A stretch of DNA of 51,714 bases from Candidatus Dadabacteria bacterium. Its GTDB lineage: Bacteria; Desulfobacterota_D; UBA1144; Nemesobacterales; Nemesobacteraceae. The stretch is taken from assembly GCA_028823955.1 (NCBI GenBank), contig JAPPFE010000051.1, forward strand, positions 1 through 51,714. The letters run 5' to 3'. This document shows, piece after piece, positions 28,609 through 36,752 of the stretch. The position numbers were made by a program, and so were the translations under genes. Below the pieces are notes generated by a model, which was given only the letters and a program-made list of their open reading frames with translations, searched no databases and was not told the DNA's origin. Every line of letters starts with the position of its first letter. Position 1 is the stretch's first letter.

Positions 28609-30534
28609 TTGGATATACAGGTAAATATCGACGGAAAGCAGGGCACTTTTTCTTCGGGAATCACCGTTGGGGAATTGCTAGAGGAGCTTGACGCGGACAA
28701 GCGCACTGTAGGTGCCGTCGTAGATGGCCAGGTTGTTGATTTCTGGCACCGCCTTGAGAGTGACTGCGATCTTCTGCCCGTAAGAAGCAATACCGAAGCA
28801 TCTTTGGGGCTCCTTAGGCACACCACGGCCCACGTTCTAGCCGAAGCCGTCCAGTCTCTTTTTCCCGAAGCCCGTGTCACCATAGGTCCCGTGATAGAGA
28901 ACGGCTTTTACTACGATTTTGATTTCGAAAGAGGCTTCACTCCCGAGGATCTTGAGAATATCGAAGCGAAGATGCTTGAGGTAATAAAGAAGAACCGTCC
29001 TCTTGTAAGAAAATCGGTCACCAGAGAGGAGGCCGTCGCCACTTTCTCCGGGATAAAGGAGAACTACAAGGTGGAGATAATAAACGATCTTCCCGAAGGG
29101 GAGGAGATAACAATATACGATCAGACTGACTGGTATGATCTCTGCAGGGGACCGCATCTTCCCTCGACGGGGCTCATAAAGGCCTTTAAGCTCACGAGTT
29201 CCGCAGGGGCTTACTGGAGGGGCAACGAGAACAACCCGATGCTCCAGAGAATTTACGGAACGGCCTTCTGGGACAAAAAGGATCTGCGCAAGTATCTGCG
29301 CGACCTTGAGGAGGCCAAAAAAAGGGATCACCGCAAGCTTGGAAGGGAGCTTGATCTTTTCAGCGTGAACGATGAGATAGGTCCCGGTCTTATTCTCTGG
29401 CATCCGAGGGGGGCCAAGGTAAGGAGCGTTATAGAGGATTTCTGGAAGCGCGAGCATGTCTCCAGGGGTTACGAGGTGCTCTACACCCCGCACATGGCCA
29501 AGCTTGATCTCTGGCGTACGAGCGGTCACGTGGACTTCTACTCGCAGAACATGTTCTCGTGCATGGAAGTTGAAAACTCCGATTACCAGGTAAAGCCCAT
29601 GAACTGCCCCTTTCACATACTGATCTACAAGTCGAAGACAAGAAGTTACAGGGACCTGCCGATCAGGTGGGCAGAGATAGGAACCGTGTACAGATACGAG
29701 CGCTCGGGGGTTCTTCACGGTCTTCTGAGGGTGAGGGGGTTTTCCCAAGACGACGCCCACATATTCTGCCGACCCGACCAGATACGCGAGGAGGTCTCCG
29801 AGGTACTTCACCTCACTCTGGATTTTCTGAAAACTTTTGGGTTTGATAATTACGAGATTTTCCTTTCGACGCGCCCGGAGAAGTTCGTCGGAAGCGAGGA
29901 GAACTGGGAGAGGTCGATAGAGGCCATCGAGCAGGCCCTCTCGGATGTTGGTCTTCCCTACGGAGTGGACAGCGGCGGGGGAGCCTTTTACGGCCCCAAA
30001 ATAGATCTTAAAATAAAGGACGTGATAGGCAGGGCTTGGCAGTGCTCAACTATTCAAGTAGATTTCAACCTGCCCGAGCGGTTTGAAATGGAGTTTGTGG
30101 GTGAGGATAACGCTAGACATACCCCGATAATGATACACAGGGCCATATTCGGCTCGATCGAGCGGTTCTTCGGAATCCTGATAGAACATTACGGGGGAGC
30201 GTTTCCGCTCTGGCTCAGCCCCGAGCAGGTAAGGGTGGCATCCGTGGGACAAAGCCAGGCCGAGTACTGCGAGGAAGTCTGTGCCGAGCTTCGCCGCCGG
30301 GGAATCAGGGTCGGCAGCGATTTGCGAAACGAGAAGCTAGGATATAAGGTTAGGGAAGCGCAGGTAATGAAAATTCCCTATCTGCTGGTTGTAGGAGACA
30401 AGGAGGTCGAAACGGGAACGGTTACTCCCAGAAAATACGGCGGGGACGCCATGGAGGCGTTGCCTGTAGATGATTTTATCGAAATCGTCGCCGGGGAGAA
30501 CGATCCCTACAGCTGGATGGAGGTAACGGTATAG
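28609..30534 (+). CDS. thrS: Threonyl-tRNA synthetase
   Basis: 641 aa class II synthetase. TTG start at 28609 with AGGGGA nine bases upstream. Order: TGS domain (VNIDGKQGTFSSGITVGELL), editing domain with the zinc-like site LLRHTTAHVLAEAVQ, catalytic core with GAKVRSVIEDFW, KPMNCPFHILIYKS (zinc cysteine), YRYERSGVLHGLLRVRGFSQ, DDAHIFC and GRAWQCSTIQVDF, then the anticodon-binding domain (PEQVRVASVGQSQ onward). First protein gene of the thrS-infC-rpmI-rplT order found in many bacteria. Confidence 0.97.
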   Translation: MDIQVNIDGKQGTFSSGITVGELLEELDADKRTVGAVVDGQVVDFWHRLESDCDLLPVRSNTEASLGLLRHTTAHVLAEAVQSLFPEARVTIGPVIENGFYYDFDFERGFTPEDLENIEAKMLEVIKKNRPLVRKSVTREEAVATFSGIKENYKVEIINDLPEGEEITIYDQTDWYDLCRGPHLPSTGLIKAFKLTSSAGAYWRGNENNPMLQRIYGTAFWDKKDLRKYLRDLEEAKKRDHRKLGRELDLFSVNDEIGPGLILWHPRGAKVRSVIEDFWKREHVSRGYEVLYTPHMAKLDLWRTSGHVDFYSQNMFSCMEVENSDYQVKPMNCPFHILIYKSKTRSYRDLPIRWAEIGTVYRYERSGVLHGLLRVRGFSQDDAHIFCRPDQIREEVSEVLHLTLDFLKTFGFDNYEIFLSTRPEKFVGSEENWERSIEAIEQALSDVGLPYGVDSGGGAFYGPKIDLKIKDVIGRAWQCSTIQVDFNLPERFEMEFVGEDNARHTPIMIHRAIFGSIERFFGILIEHYGGAFPLWLSPEQVRVASVGQSQAEYCEEVCAELRRRGIRVGSDLRNEKLGYKVREAQVMKIPYLLVVGDKEVETGTVTPRKYGGDAMEALPVDDFIEIVAGENDPYSWMEVTV

Positions 30535-30549
30535 CTAGGAGGAGAAGCA

Positions 30550-31073
30550 ATTATTCTAGGCCGCGTGTTCCTGAGACTCGCGTTAACAGGCGAATCAACG
30601 CAAAGGAAGTAAGGCTCATAGATGTTGAAGGTGAGCAGCTCGGAATCGTAAGTATTGAAGACGCTTTGCGGATCTCGGAGGAAAAGGGAGTCGATGTGGT
30701 TGAGGTCGCATCAAACGCTACCCCGCCCGTATGCAGGCTCATGGACTACGGGAAGTTCAAGTACGAACTTAGAAAACAACGGAGCGCGAAAAAACAGAAA
30801 GATCAGACAGTAAAGGAGATAAAATTTCGACCCAACATAGGGGAACACGACCTTGAAGTCAAGGTAAACCGGATGAGGGGTTTTCTCGAAGCGGGTCATA
30901 AAACCAGGATGAGGATATTTTTCAGGGGCAGGGAAATAGTTCATCCGGAACTCGGCCGCGAGCTTGCCAATGATGTTCGCGAGAAACTGTCCGATGTGGC
31001 CTCGGTGGACATGGAGCCCAAGATAGAGGGCAAGAACCTGATAATGATTCTTGTGCCGGTAAAAAAACAGTGA
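30550..31073 (+). CDS. infC: Translation initiation factor IF-3
   Basis: IF-3 blocks premature joining of ribosomal subunits and checks start codons. The C-terminal domain and central linker are clear: PPVCRLMDYGKFKYELRKQR, EIKFRPNIGEHDLEVKV and RIFFRGREIVHPELG. The N-terminal domain lies upstream of the first TTG (30666) in the same frame: RVPETRVNRRINAKEVRLID then VEGEQLGIVSIEDALR. No ATG, GTG or TTG occurs there. A strong AGGAGGAG (30537-30544) is followed by ATT-ATT at 30550, recalling the classical AUU start of infC, but that ATT is one base out of phase with the body; one extra base near 30562-30566 would join them as IILGRRVPETRVNRR. Start given is therefore provisional. Confidence 0.9.
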
Positions 31074-31085
31074 GGGATTTACGAG

Positions 31086-31283
31086 ATGCCTAAGATGAAA
31101 ACAAACCGTAGCGCGGCCAAGAGATTTTCCGTTACGGGAAGCGGGAAGATAAGAAGAAACAAGGGTGGCAAAAGCCATATAAACGTAAAGAAAAGCTCAA
31201 AGAGGATGCGGAGACTGCTGGAGCCGGATTTCCTTGAAGGTTCCGCCGCCAAGAAGATCAAGACCTATGTTCCTTACCTGTGA
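31086..31283 (+). CDS. rpmI: Large ribosomal subunit protein bL35
   Basis: 65 aa, highly basic. N-terminal [20 protein letters not shown] and [14 protein letters not shown] are typical of bL35. It begins 12 bases after the infC stop. Length is normal for the family. Confidence 0.96.
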   Translation: MPKMKTNRSAAKRFSVTGSGKIRRNKGGKSHINVKKSSKRMRRLLEPDFLEGSAAKKIKTYVPYL

Positions 31284-31306
31284 GCTGATACAGACGGAGA
31301 ATACCG

Positions 31307-31660
31307 ATGCGCATAAAAAGAGGAGTCATTTCCAGAAGACGTAAAAAAAGAGTTCTTAAGCTTGCCAAGGGGTACTGGGGCAGAAGAAAGAACAATTTCA
31401 GAAGGGCTAAGGAAACCATACTCAGGGCGCTTGCCTATTCCTACAGGGACCGGCGCCGCAGAAAAAGGGATTTCAGGGCGCTTTGGATCATGAGGATAAA
31501 CGCCGGCGTAAGACCCTTCGGTCTTTCATACAGCAGGTTCATCGACGCGCTCAAGAAATCGGGGGTCGAGCTTGACCGCAAAAGCCTCTCTGAGCTTGCC
31601 GTAAGAAACCCCGAGAGCTTCAAGGCCGTAGTAGAGTTTGCGACCTCGAAAAAAGGCTGA
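31307..31660 (+). CDS. rplT: Large ribosomal subunit protein bL20
   Basis: 117 aa, essential for early 50S assembly and in many bacteria the feedback regulator of this operon. Signatures: [55 protein letters not shown] and [19 protein letters not shown]. It is the last gene before a clear terminator. Confidence 0.97.
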   Translation: MRIKRGVISRRRKKRVLKLAKGYWGRRKNNFRRAKETILRALAYSYRDRRRRKRDFRALWIMRINAGVRPFGLSYSRFIDALKKSGVELDRKSLSELAVRNPESFKAVVEFATSKKG

Positions 31661-31665
31661 TTTCC

Positions 31666-31692
31666 GCCCCGACCGGGGCTTTGTTCTTATTT
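31666..31692 (+). terminator. Terminator of the thrS-rplT operon
   Basis: GCCCC (31666-31670), tetraloop GACC, GGGGC (31675-31679), followed by the T-rich run TTTGTTCTTATTT. It begins five bases after the rplT stop. The stem is short but pure GC. Confidence 0.75.
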
Positions 31693-31696
31693 CCTG

Positions 31697-32374
31697 CTAA
31701 AACAAGTCTATTCCGGGATCGTGCGGGTCGTGCTCAAGCGGGCAGCCTTCGCAGCGGGGTGTCTTCCGGCAGTGGAGTTTTCCCGTTTTCACTATGAGTG
31801 CGTGGTACTCTCCGAAAACTTCCACATCGACAGAAAGGCTTCGTACAAAAAGTTTCTGCATTTCCGAGTAGCTTGCTCCCTCGGGGATCAGGCGGTGGCG
31901 GCGGAGAATTCTCCGGGAGTAGTTATCGACTACGAACACGGGTTTGCCGAGCGCATAGAGCAATATTGAGTCAGCCGTCTCTTCGCCGATGCCGTTTACT
32001 GAGAGCAGCTTTTCCCTGAGTCTGTCGGTGTCCTCAGCCAGCATGTTCTCCATCACTCCTCCGTAACCGGCAAACAGGAAGTCGATGAAGTTCTTAAGCC
32101 TCTTGGCTTTTAAGTTGTGATATCCGCAGGGGCGGATAAGAGCGGCGAGGCGCTCGTGCGATGCCGCTTTTATTTTCTCCGCGGAAAGCATGGAGTTTTC
32201 CTTGAGCGCCTTTATGGCTTTTTCCACGTTCTTCCAGGAGGTGTTCTGAGTGAGTATGGCTCCCGTCGCGCACTCAAGCCTCGTCCGGGCGGGCCACCAG
32301 TTCTGCGGGCCGTATCTTCCGTAAAGAGCTGAGTAGAAATCCCGTATTCTTCGGGAGTCGCCTCTATCGGTCAA
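31697..32374 (-). CDS. HhH-GPD DNA glycosylase of the endonuclease III family (MagIII-like)
   Basis: 225 aa. The pattern NWWPARTRLECATGAILTQN with TSWKNVEKAIKAL, IRPCGYHNLKAKRLKNF, the helix-hairpin-helix LLSVNGIGEETADSILLYA and the catalytic aspartate in VFVVDNYSRRILRR fits the endonuclease III-like proteins related to 3-methyladenine glycosylase III. The lysine that gives endonuclease III its lyase activity is replaced by glutamate (GIGEET), so a monofunctional glycosylase is likely. The C-terminal Fe-S loop CRKTPRCEGCPL shows three cysteines and no clear fourth. It overlaps the permease stop by four bases. Confidence 0.85.
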   Translation of the reverse strand: MTDRGDSRRIRDFYSALYGRYGPQNWWPARTRLECATGAILTQNTSWKNVEKAIKALKENSMLSAEKIKAASHERLAALIRPCGYHNLKAKRLKNFIDFLFAGYGGVMENMLAEDTDRLREKLLSVNGIGEETADSILLYALGKPVFVVDNYSRRILRRHRLIPEGASYSEMQKLFVRSLSVDVEVFGEYHALIVKTGKLHCRKTPRCEGCPLEHDPHDPGIDLF

Positions 32375-34020
32375 CCTGCTGCGCCTCCGCCGCTTTTGCG
32401 GTTAACGTGGGAAACAATCATGAAAAAGGCGGCCGAAAGAGCGTATCCGACTGCCCACTTGGCTCCCGTTCCGAAACCGAGAGAATAAAGATTTCCCTCA
32501 ACCGATAGTTCTCCCGCGTGTATGAAGCCGAAAAACGCCATCACGGCTCCCGCTCCCATCCACGCTGCCGCCTGGTTGAGCCTGCGTTCAACGAGACAGA
32601 CGGCTGTTGCGGCCCAGACCACCGACGAAAGCATGAATCCCTGGGAAAGTGCTACGAGCCCAGGCAGTTGAAGGCCCGAAAAGACAAACGCATCGAGGTT
32701 CTCAAACGCACGGGTGGCCACAGAACCGTCCGATATAGCGGTTCCCACTGCCGAGACGGTCTGGGAAACCACCACGGTTCCCCACGCCGCAAGTGCTGGT
32801 ATCAGTCCCAAGGCCACGGCGGGGGCATGGGAGCGGGGAGTGGTCTGAAATGCCTGGGATGTCATCACGAGTCCTATCCATATAAGTATTACTCCCGCGG
32901 CCTCAATCGGCACCAGGGCCGAGACCAGGGAACCCAAGCCGACAAGCGATACCACGGCGAAGAAAATTCCGTTTATTACAGAGTATCCTCCTTTTGCTCC
33001 CATCTCCTTCCATCCCGGATGTCCTATATATATGGTCGTTGGGAAGCACGACCCGAAAAGTGAGGCAGCTATCGATCCCGCACCGTTAACCGCAAGGCAC
33101 GATCCGGTGGGGTAGGGGTCTCCCGCGGCCTCGGCGGACTCTATGTTCTGAAGGGACCCGAGGATATTGTAAAGACCCATAGGAAGCACGACCGGAATCA
33201 GCACCGAGCGCACGAGGGGATCAGAAAGCCCTGCTACAAGATCCCCCAGGATCGGAACGGGCAGATAGAATCCCACGTCGCCAAGAGCTTGGCTCACGGC
33301 AGGTCCCGACACCGTTGTTTCCGCTCCGAATCCCGCCGCAAAGAGAAGCCACGCGGTGAATATTCCCAGGACAAGCGCCAGGCCGACTCCCGGAATTCCA
33401 AGCGGAAGCCTCGTTCTTGAGAGCAGGGCGAACAGCAGCACTCCCAGAGAGAGCAAGGCGACCAGGGGATGGGCGAAGCATCTTGCGGCGAAATCCATGC
33501 AGAGAAACGCCACGGCTATTCCGGCAAGGGAAGTGAGCAGCGCGGCGCGCGGAGTTGCCTTTCTGACTCTCTCGGCTACAAGGGATCCTGCGAGTTCAAT
33601 GATTCCAGAGAGAAAGCAAGCCGCGACCCCGACGCGCCAGGCCACAAGCGCGGCTTCCTGAGGTGGGACTCCTCGGCTTTCGGCCGCCAGTTTCGCCGGG
33701 ATCATTACTAGGAAGATGAAGGCGAACAGGGAAATCGTGTTTACCCCGTAGGGAAGCGCCGTCACGTCTTTTCTTCCGGTGGCTGCCGAGAGTCGTTGTG
33801 CGAGCCAGGCATAGTAGAGGTTGCCGATAATAAGCGATATCGCTATGGCCGGGAGGACCGAGGCGACGACAAACTCTCTTTGCAGACCCACGAGACCGGT
33901 GAGGAGTATCATGATCAGAACATACTGGACGAGATTGTCCACCATGAGGCCGAAAAAGCCTTCTGCGTCGGAGAACGAAAAAAGAGGCTGTACCCCTGCG
34001 GGGAAAAAGAGGTTTCTCAT
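32371..34020 (-). CDS. NCS2-type xanthine/uracil permease-like transporter
   Basis: 549 aa polytopic inner-membrane protein with at least twelve hydrophobic segments. Sequence features such as GFFGLMVDNLVQYVLIMILL, GRKDVTALPYGVNTISLFAF, GLYNILGSLQNIESAEAAGD and SVINGIFFAVVSLVGLGSL resemble the nucleobase/ascorbate (NCS2) and related permeases. The substrate cannot be read from sequence; the neighbouring Tsx-like channel suggests nucleobases or nucleosides. Translation is coupled to the downstream glycosylase through a four-base overlap. Confidence 0.8.
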   Translation of the reverse strand: MRNLFFPAGVQPLFSFSDAEGFFGLMVDNLVQYVLIMILLTGLVGLQREFVVASVLPAIAISLIIGNLYYAWLAQRLSAATGRKDVTALPYGVNTISLFAFIFLVMIPAKLAAESRGVPPQEAALVAWRVGVAACFLSGIIELAGSLVAERVRKATPRAALLTSLAGIAVAFLCMDFAARCFAHPLVALLSLGVLLFALLSRTRLPLGIPGVGLALVLGIFTAWLLFAAGFGAETTVSGPAVSQALGDVGFYLPVPILGDLVAGLSDPLVRSVLIPVVLPMGLYNILGSLQNIESAEAAGDPYPTGSCLAVNGAGSIAASLFGSCFPTTIYIGHPGWKEMGAKGGYSVINGIFFAVVSLVGLGSLVSALVPIEAAGVILIWIGLVMTSQAFQTTPRSHAPAVALGLIPALAAWGTVVVSQTVSAVGTAISDGSVATRAFENLDAFVFSGLQLPGLVALSQGFMLSSVVWAATAVCLVERRLNQAAAWMGAGAVMAFFGFIHAGELSVEGNLYSLGFGTGAKWAVGYALSAAFFMIVSHVNRKSGGGAAG

Positions 34021-34188
34021 GTTTTATTCCGGGGTTGTGTGGAACCGCAGAACCGAACGGCGAACCTGCGATCAACTATCGATTATAATGAAAAAGACAC
34101 CGCAGGCAAAGACAGACCTCTGCGTCTGATTCCCGCGGATGTGTCCGTAGCCGAAGATCTTCCTGGTGTGCCTGACAATGGGTATCAG
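34021..34188. other. Gap between the Tsx-like gene and the permease
   Basis: 168 bases with no identified gene. On the plus strand a frame stays open to a stop at 34192-34194 and reads ...TIDYNEKDTAGKDRPLRLIP then ADVSVAEDLPGVPDNGYQL, which looks more protein-like than most shadow frames. I find no start or ribosome-binding site for it and do not recognise it. Promoters for the permease are probably here, but none stands out. Confidence 0.35.
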
Positions 34189-34932
34189 CTATAAGTTCAC
34201 CCTTATCATTGCCTGAACAACTGATTCTTTGACCTCTGAGATCCCAAACTTGTTGTGCCAATACCACCACTCAATACCGACATATATCTGCCCCTGCCGG
34301 TTCACCAGACGACCCACATCCAGCAGGAGCCGGGGCTGCATAAGAAAGTTTTGTTTTTCATGGGCGGATGTTTCAGCCTCACCCTCTGAGCCGGCCCAGT
34401 CGAAATAGCCATCAAACATCCAGTGCGCCGGCCCCGTTTCGAAGGTCGCATTCCAAACCACTGTCACCTGCCAGGTTGTTCCGGCAAGGTCCGGATTCTC
34501 CCTTAAGTAGCCGTTTGTCTGGACGAAGTTAAACCCGGGCACATCAAGGTCCACCGCGGCGCCAATGAGATAATTGGTAAAGCCTTCTCCCTTTTCCAAA
34601 GTGCCGGACAGAAGCACATCTTCCACCGGCCCTGCGGAAAAAGCTTTACCGCTTATTTTGGAGAAGCTCAGACGGGGTGACCACTCCCCATAGAATGAAC
34701 TGTTCCCTCTCAATGGTCGGATATCCACAAAGGCAAAGTTATCGCCGTAAGCCCACTCATTAATCCATTCCAGAGTGAGGGTTTCCGCTTTCTCGCGTTC
34801 CAGTTTGAAGTCCGCACCATAGAGCAACTGGGCATTGAACGCATTCCAGGTCTGCGCTACTGCCGGCGTTGACGATAACAAGACAATCAAACAGAGGCAT
34901 ACGGCGTAGACAGTTGTTTTGGGGTAATTCAT
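34189..34932 (-). CDS. Tsx-like nucleoside-specific channel protein (DUF5020/Channel_Tsx type)
   Basis: 247 aa from ATG 34932, selected because it gives a clear signal peptide (MNYPKTTVYAVCLCLIVLL, cleavage after AVAQ); an ATG at 35040 would put 36 unlikely residues before it. The body has the alternating-strand pattern of a small outer-membrane barrel with Tsx-family motifs: LLYGADFKLEREKAETLTLE, WAYGDNFAFVDI, SSFYGEWSPRLSFSKISGK, DLDVPGFNFVQTNGYLRENP and MFDGYFDWAG. It ends with an aromatic-rich strand. The probable role is uptake of nucleosides or similar small molecules across the outer membrane; the nearby NCS2 permease fits this. Confidence 0.8.
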   Translation of the reverse strand: MNYPKTTVYAVCLCLIVLLSSTPAVAQTWNAFNAQLLYGADFKLEREKAETLTLEWINEWAYGDNFAFVDIRPLRGNSSFYGEWSPRLSFSKISGKAFSAGPVEDVLLSGTLEKGEGFTNYLIGAAVDLDVPGFNFVQTNGYLRENPDLAGTTWQVTVVWNATFETGPAHWMFDGYFDWAGSEGEAETSAHEKQNFLMQPRLLLDVGRLVNRQGQIYVGIEWWYWHNKFGISEVKESVVQAMIRVNL

Positions 34933-35148
34933 CTTGCGTTTAGCTTCTGGCTTCCGTCCGCCCGGAACACGGCCTGCCAAAGCGGCATTGACGATGATCT
35001 GTCCTAAATTTGGTATTCCGACTCCATTTAACCATGACATAATTTAGTACGGAGTTTATCATAAAGACAATTTCCATGTCATATATCCAGTTGTCCATTA
35101 CCCGCAACGCTACGGAAGGGGAATTTAGGGCGGTTCCTCGAGGTTATT

Positions 35149-35177
35149 TTGACAGTCCACTTTTTTGGATGTTTAAT
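35149..35177 (+). promoter_or_regulatory. Promoter of the glycine cleavage operon
   Basis: TTGACA (35149-35154), exactly 17 bases, TTTAAT (35172-35177). The predicted start of transcription, about seven bases on, falls at or next to the gcvT ATG (35185), implying a leaderless or almost leaderless message. Confidence 0.7.
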
Positions 35178-35184
35178 CTAGTAT

Positions 35185-36279
35185 ATGACTTACACCCCTT
35201 TATACGAAACACACAAGAGTTTCGGGGCGAAGATGATCGATTTTGCCGGGTGGAAGCTTCCTCTTCAGTTTGAAGGTATAAAACGGGAACACATGGCGGT
35301 CAGGACTGCCTGCGGCCTTTTCGACGTAAGCCACATGGGAGAAATAGAGATCACGGGGACCCAGGCTGAAGCCTTCTGCCAGAAGCTTAACACCAACGAC
35401 ATGGCGGGGCTTCGCGACGGCCGGGCCCGCTACGGTCTTTTCTGCTACCCTGACGGTGGGGCGATTGACGACCTTATAACCTACAGGTTTTCGGCTGAGC
35501 ATTTCCTTGTGTGCGTAAACGCGTCCAACACCGAGAAGGTCTACCGCTGGGTCGGTGATAACTGCGAGGGATTTGATGTTGAGATAATCGATGCGAGTTC
35601 GGCCTACGCGCAGATCGCCGTTCAGGGACCCCGTTCCGTATCAGTAATGGAAAGGGCGCTTGGCGAAGGGAGCGTGCGGGATTTCCCGAGGTTCTCTTTC
35701 AGGATACTTGAGGGTGATGCGGTAGGGGTTATAGCGGCCAGGACGGGCTACACGGGTGAAGACGGCTTTGAACTGTTCGTGCCCGCGGGAGACGCGGTCG
35801 GGATATGGGAGAAGCTTTTTGAAAGCGGAAGCGAATTCGGGATTGCTCTTTGCGGTCTGGGAGCGCGCGACACGCTTAGGATGGAAGCCGGATATCCTCT
35901 TTACGGAAACGAACTGGATGAGAAGACGACTCCGGTCGAGGCTGGCCTTAATAGATACGTGAAGATGGACAAAGGCGATTTTATAGGCAGAGACGTGCTC
36001 TTGGAGCAGGTGGAGAGCGGAGCGGCCAGGGAAAGCATCGGTTTTAAGATGCTTGATAGGGGGGTTCCCAGACACGGCTATGGGGTAGTGAAGAACGGAA
36101 AAAAGATAGGGGAGGTTACAAGCGGCACCATGTCACCGGTTCTTGGTATTGGCGTGGGTATTGCTTCGGTTGCCTCGGGTGAAGTTAAGTGCGGAGATGA
36201 GATAGGGGTTGAGATCCGGGGAGATGTGAGAAAGGCGGTTTCTTCTGAATTTCCGCTTCATAAAGACGGTATGTCTTAA
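35185..36279 (+). CDS. gcvT: Glycine cleavage system aminomethyltransferase (T-protein)
   Basis: 364 aa, folate-dependent; releases ammonia from the aminomethyl-lipoyl H-protein and makes methylene-THF. Signatures: YTPLYETHKSFGAKMIDFAG, CGLFDVSHMGEIEITG, the catalytic-region aspartate in NTNDMAGLRDGRARYGL, QGPRSV, ARTGYTGEDGFELF and GLGARDTLRMEAGYPLYGNE. The ATG has no upstream Shine-Dalgarno sequence, in line with the promoter placed directly before it. First gene of gcvT-gcvH-gcvP. Confidence 0.97.
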   Translation: MTYTPLYETHKSFGAKMIDFAGWKLPLQFEGIKREHMAVRTACGLFDVSHMGEIEITGTQAEAFCQKLNTNDMAGLRDGRARYGLFCYPDGGAIDDLITYRFSAEHFLVCVNASNTEKVYRWVGDNCEGFDVEIIDASSAYAQIAVQGPRSVSVMERALGEGSVRDFPRFSFRILEGDAVGVIAARTGYTGEDGFELFVPAGDAVGIWEKLFESGSEFGIALCGLGARDTLRMEAGYPLYGNELDEKTTPVEAGLNRYVKMDKGDFIGRDVLLEQVESGAARESIGFKMLDRGVPRHGYGVVKNGKKIGEVTSGTMSPVLGIGVGIASVASGEVKCGDEIGVEIRGDVRKAVSSEFPLHKDGMS

Positions 36280-36307
36280 TCAAAGAACATAAAGGAGCAT
36301 TTAGGTT

Positions 36308-36706
36308 ATGAGTGTACCGAAAGACTTGAAATACACTGAGGAGCATGAGTGGGTGAGATTTGAAGAGGACAGGGCCGTGATCGGAATAACGGATTACGCC
36401 CAGGAAGCCTTGGGAGAGATAGTTTTTGTTGAACTGCCGGTTGAAGGAGAAGAACTCGTTCAGGGAGACTCCTTCGGGGCGGCGGAGTCGACAAAGGCGG
36501 TTTCTGAGCTTTTCGCTCCGGTCTCGGGGGAAATTGCCGAGGTGAACGATCTTCTCGTGGATTCCCCGGAACTTGTAAACGCCGACCCTTACGGTGACGG
36601 ATGGATCGTAAAGATTCATACCGACGAACTTGACAAAAGCGAAGTCGAAAGTCTTCTTGATCCTTCAGGTTACGAAGAGCTGATAGAAGATGAGGAAGAT
36701 GCCTGA
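36308..36706 (+). CDS. gcvH: Glycine cleavage system H protein
   Basis: 132 aa lipoyl carrier that shuttles the aminomethyl group between P- and T-proteins. Signatures: LKYTEEHEWVRFEEDRAVIG, ITDYAQEALGEIVFVELP and the lipoyl lysine in GAAESTKAVSELFAPVSGE, followed by NDLLVDSPELVNADPYGDGW. AAAGGAG lies about ten bases before the ATG. 28 bases separate it from gcvT. Confidence 0.97.
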   Translation: MSVPKDLKYTEEHEWVRFEEDRAVIGITDYAQEALGEIVFVELPVEGEELVQGDSFGAAESTKAVSELFAPVSGEIAEVNDLLVDSPELVNADPYGDGWIVKIHTDELDKSEVESLLDPSGYEELIEDEEDA

Positions 36707-36752
36707 TATGTCCCGGTGGCATGGATGGGGCGATTATTGGGGAGAATTGTGA

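Noticed and set aside
35041-35184. Glycine riboswitch upstream of gcvT
   Set aside because: The promoter leaves almost no leader, and no riboswitch-like paired elements are seen in the 144 bases.
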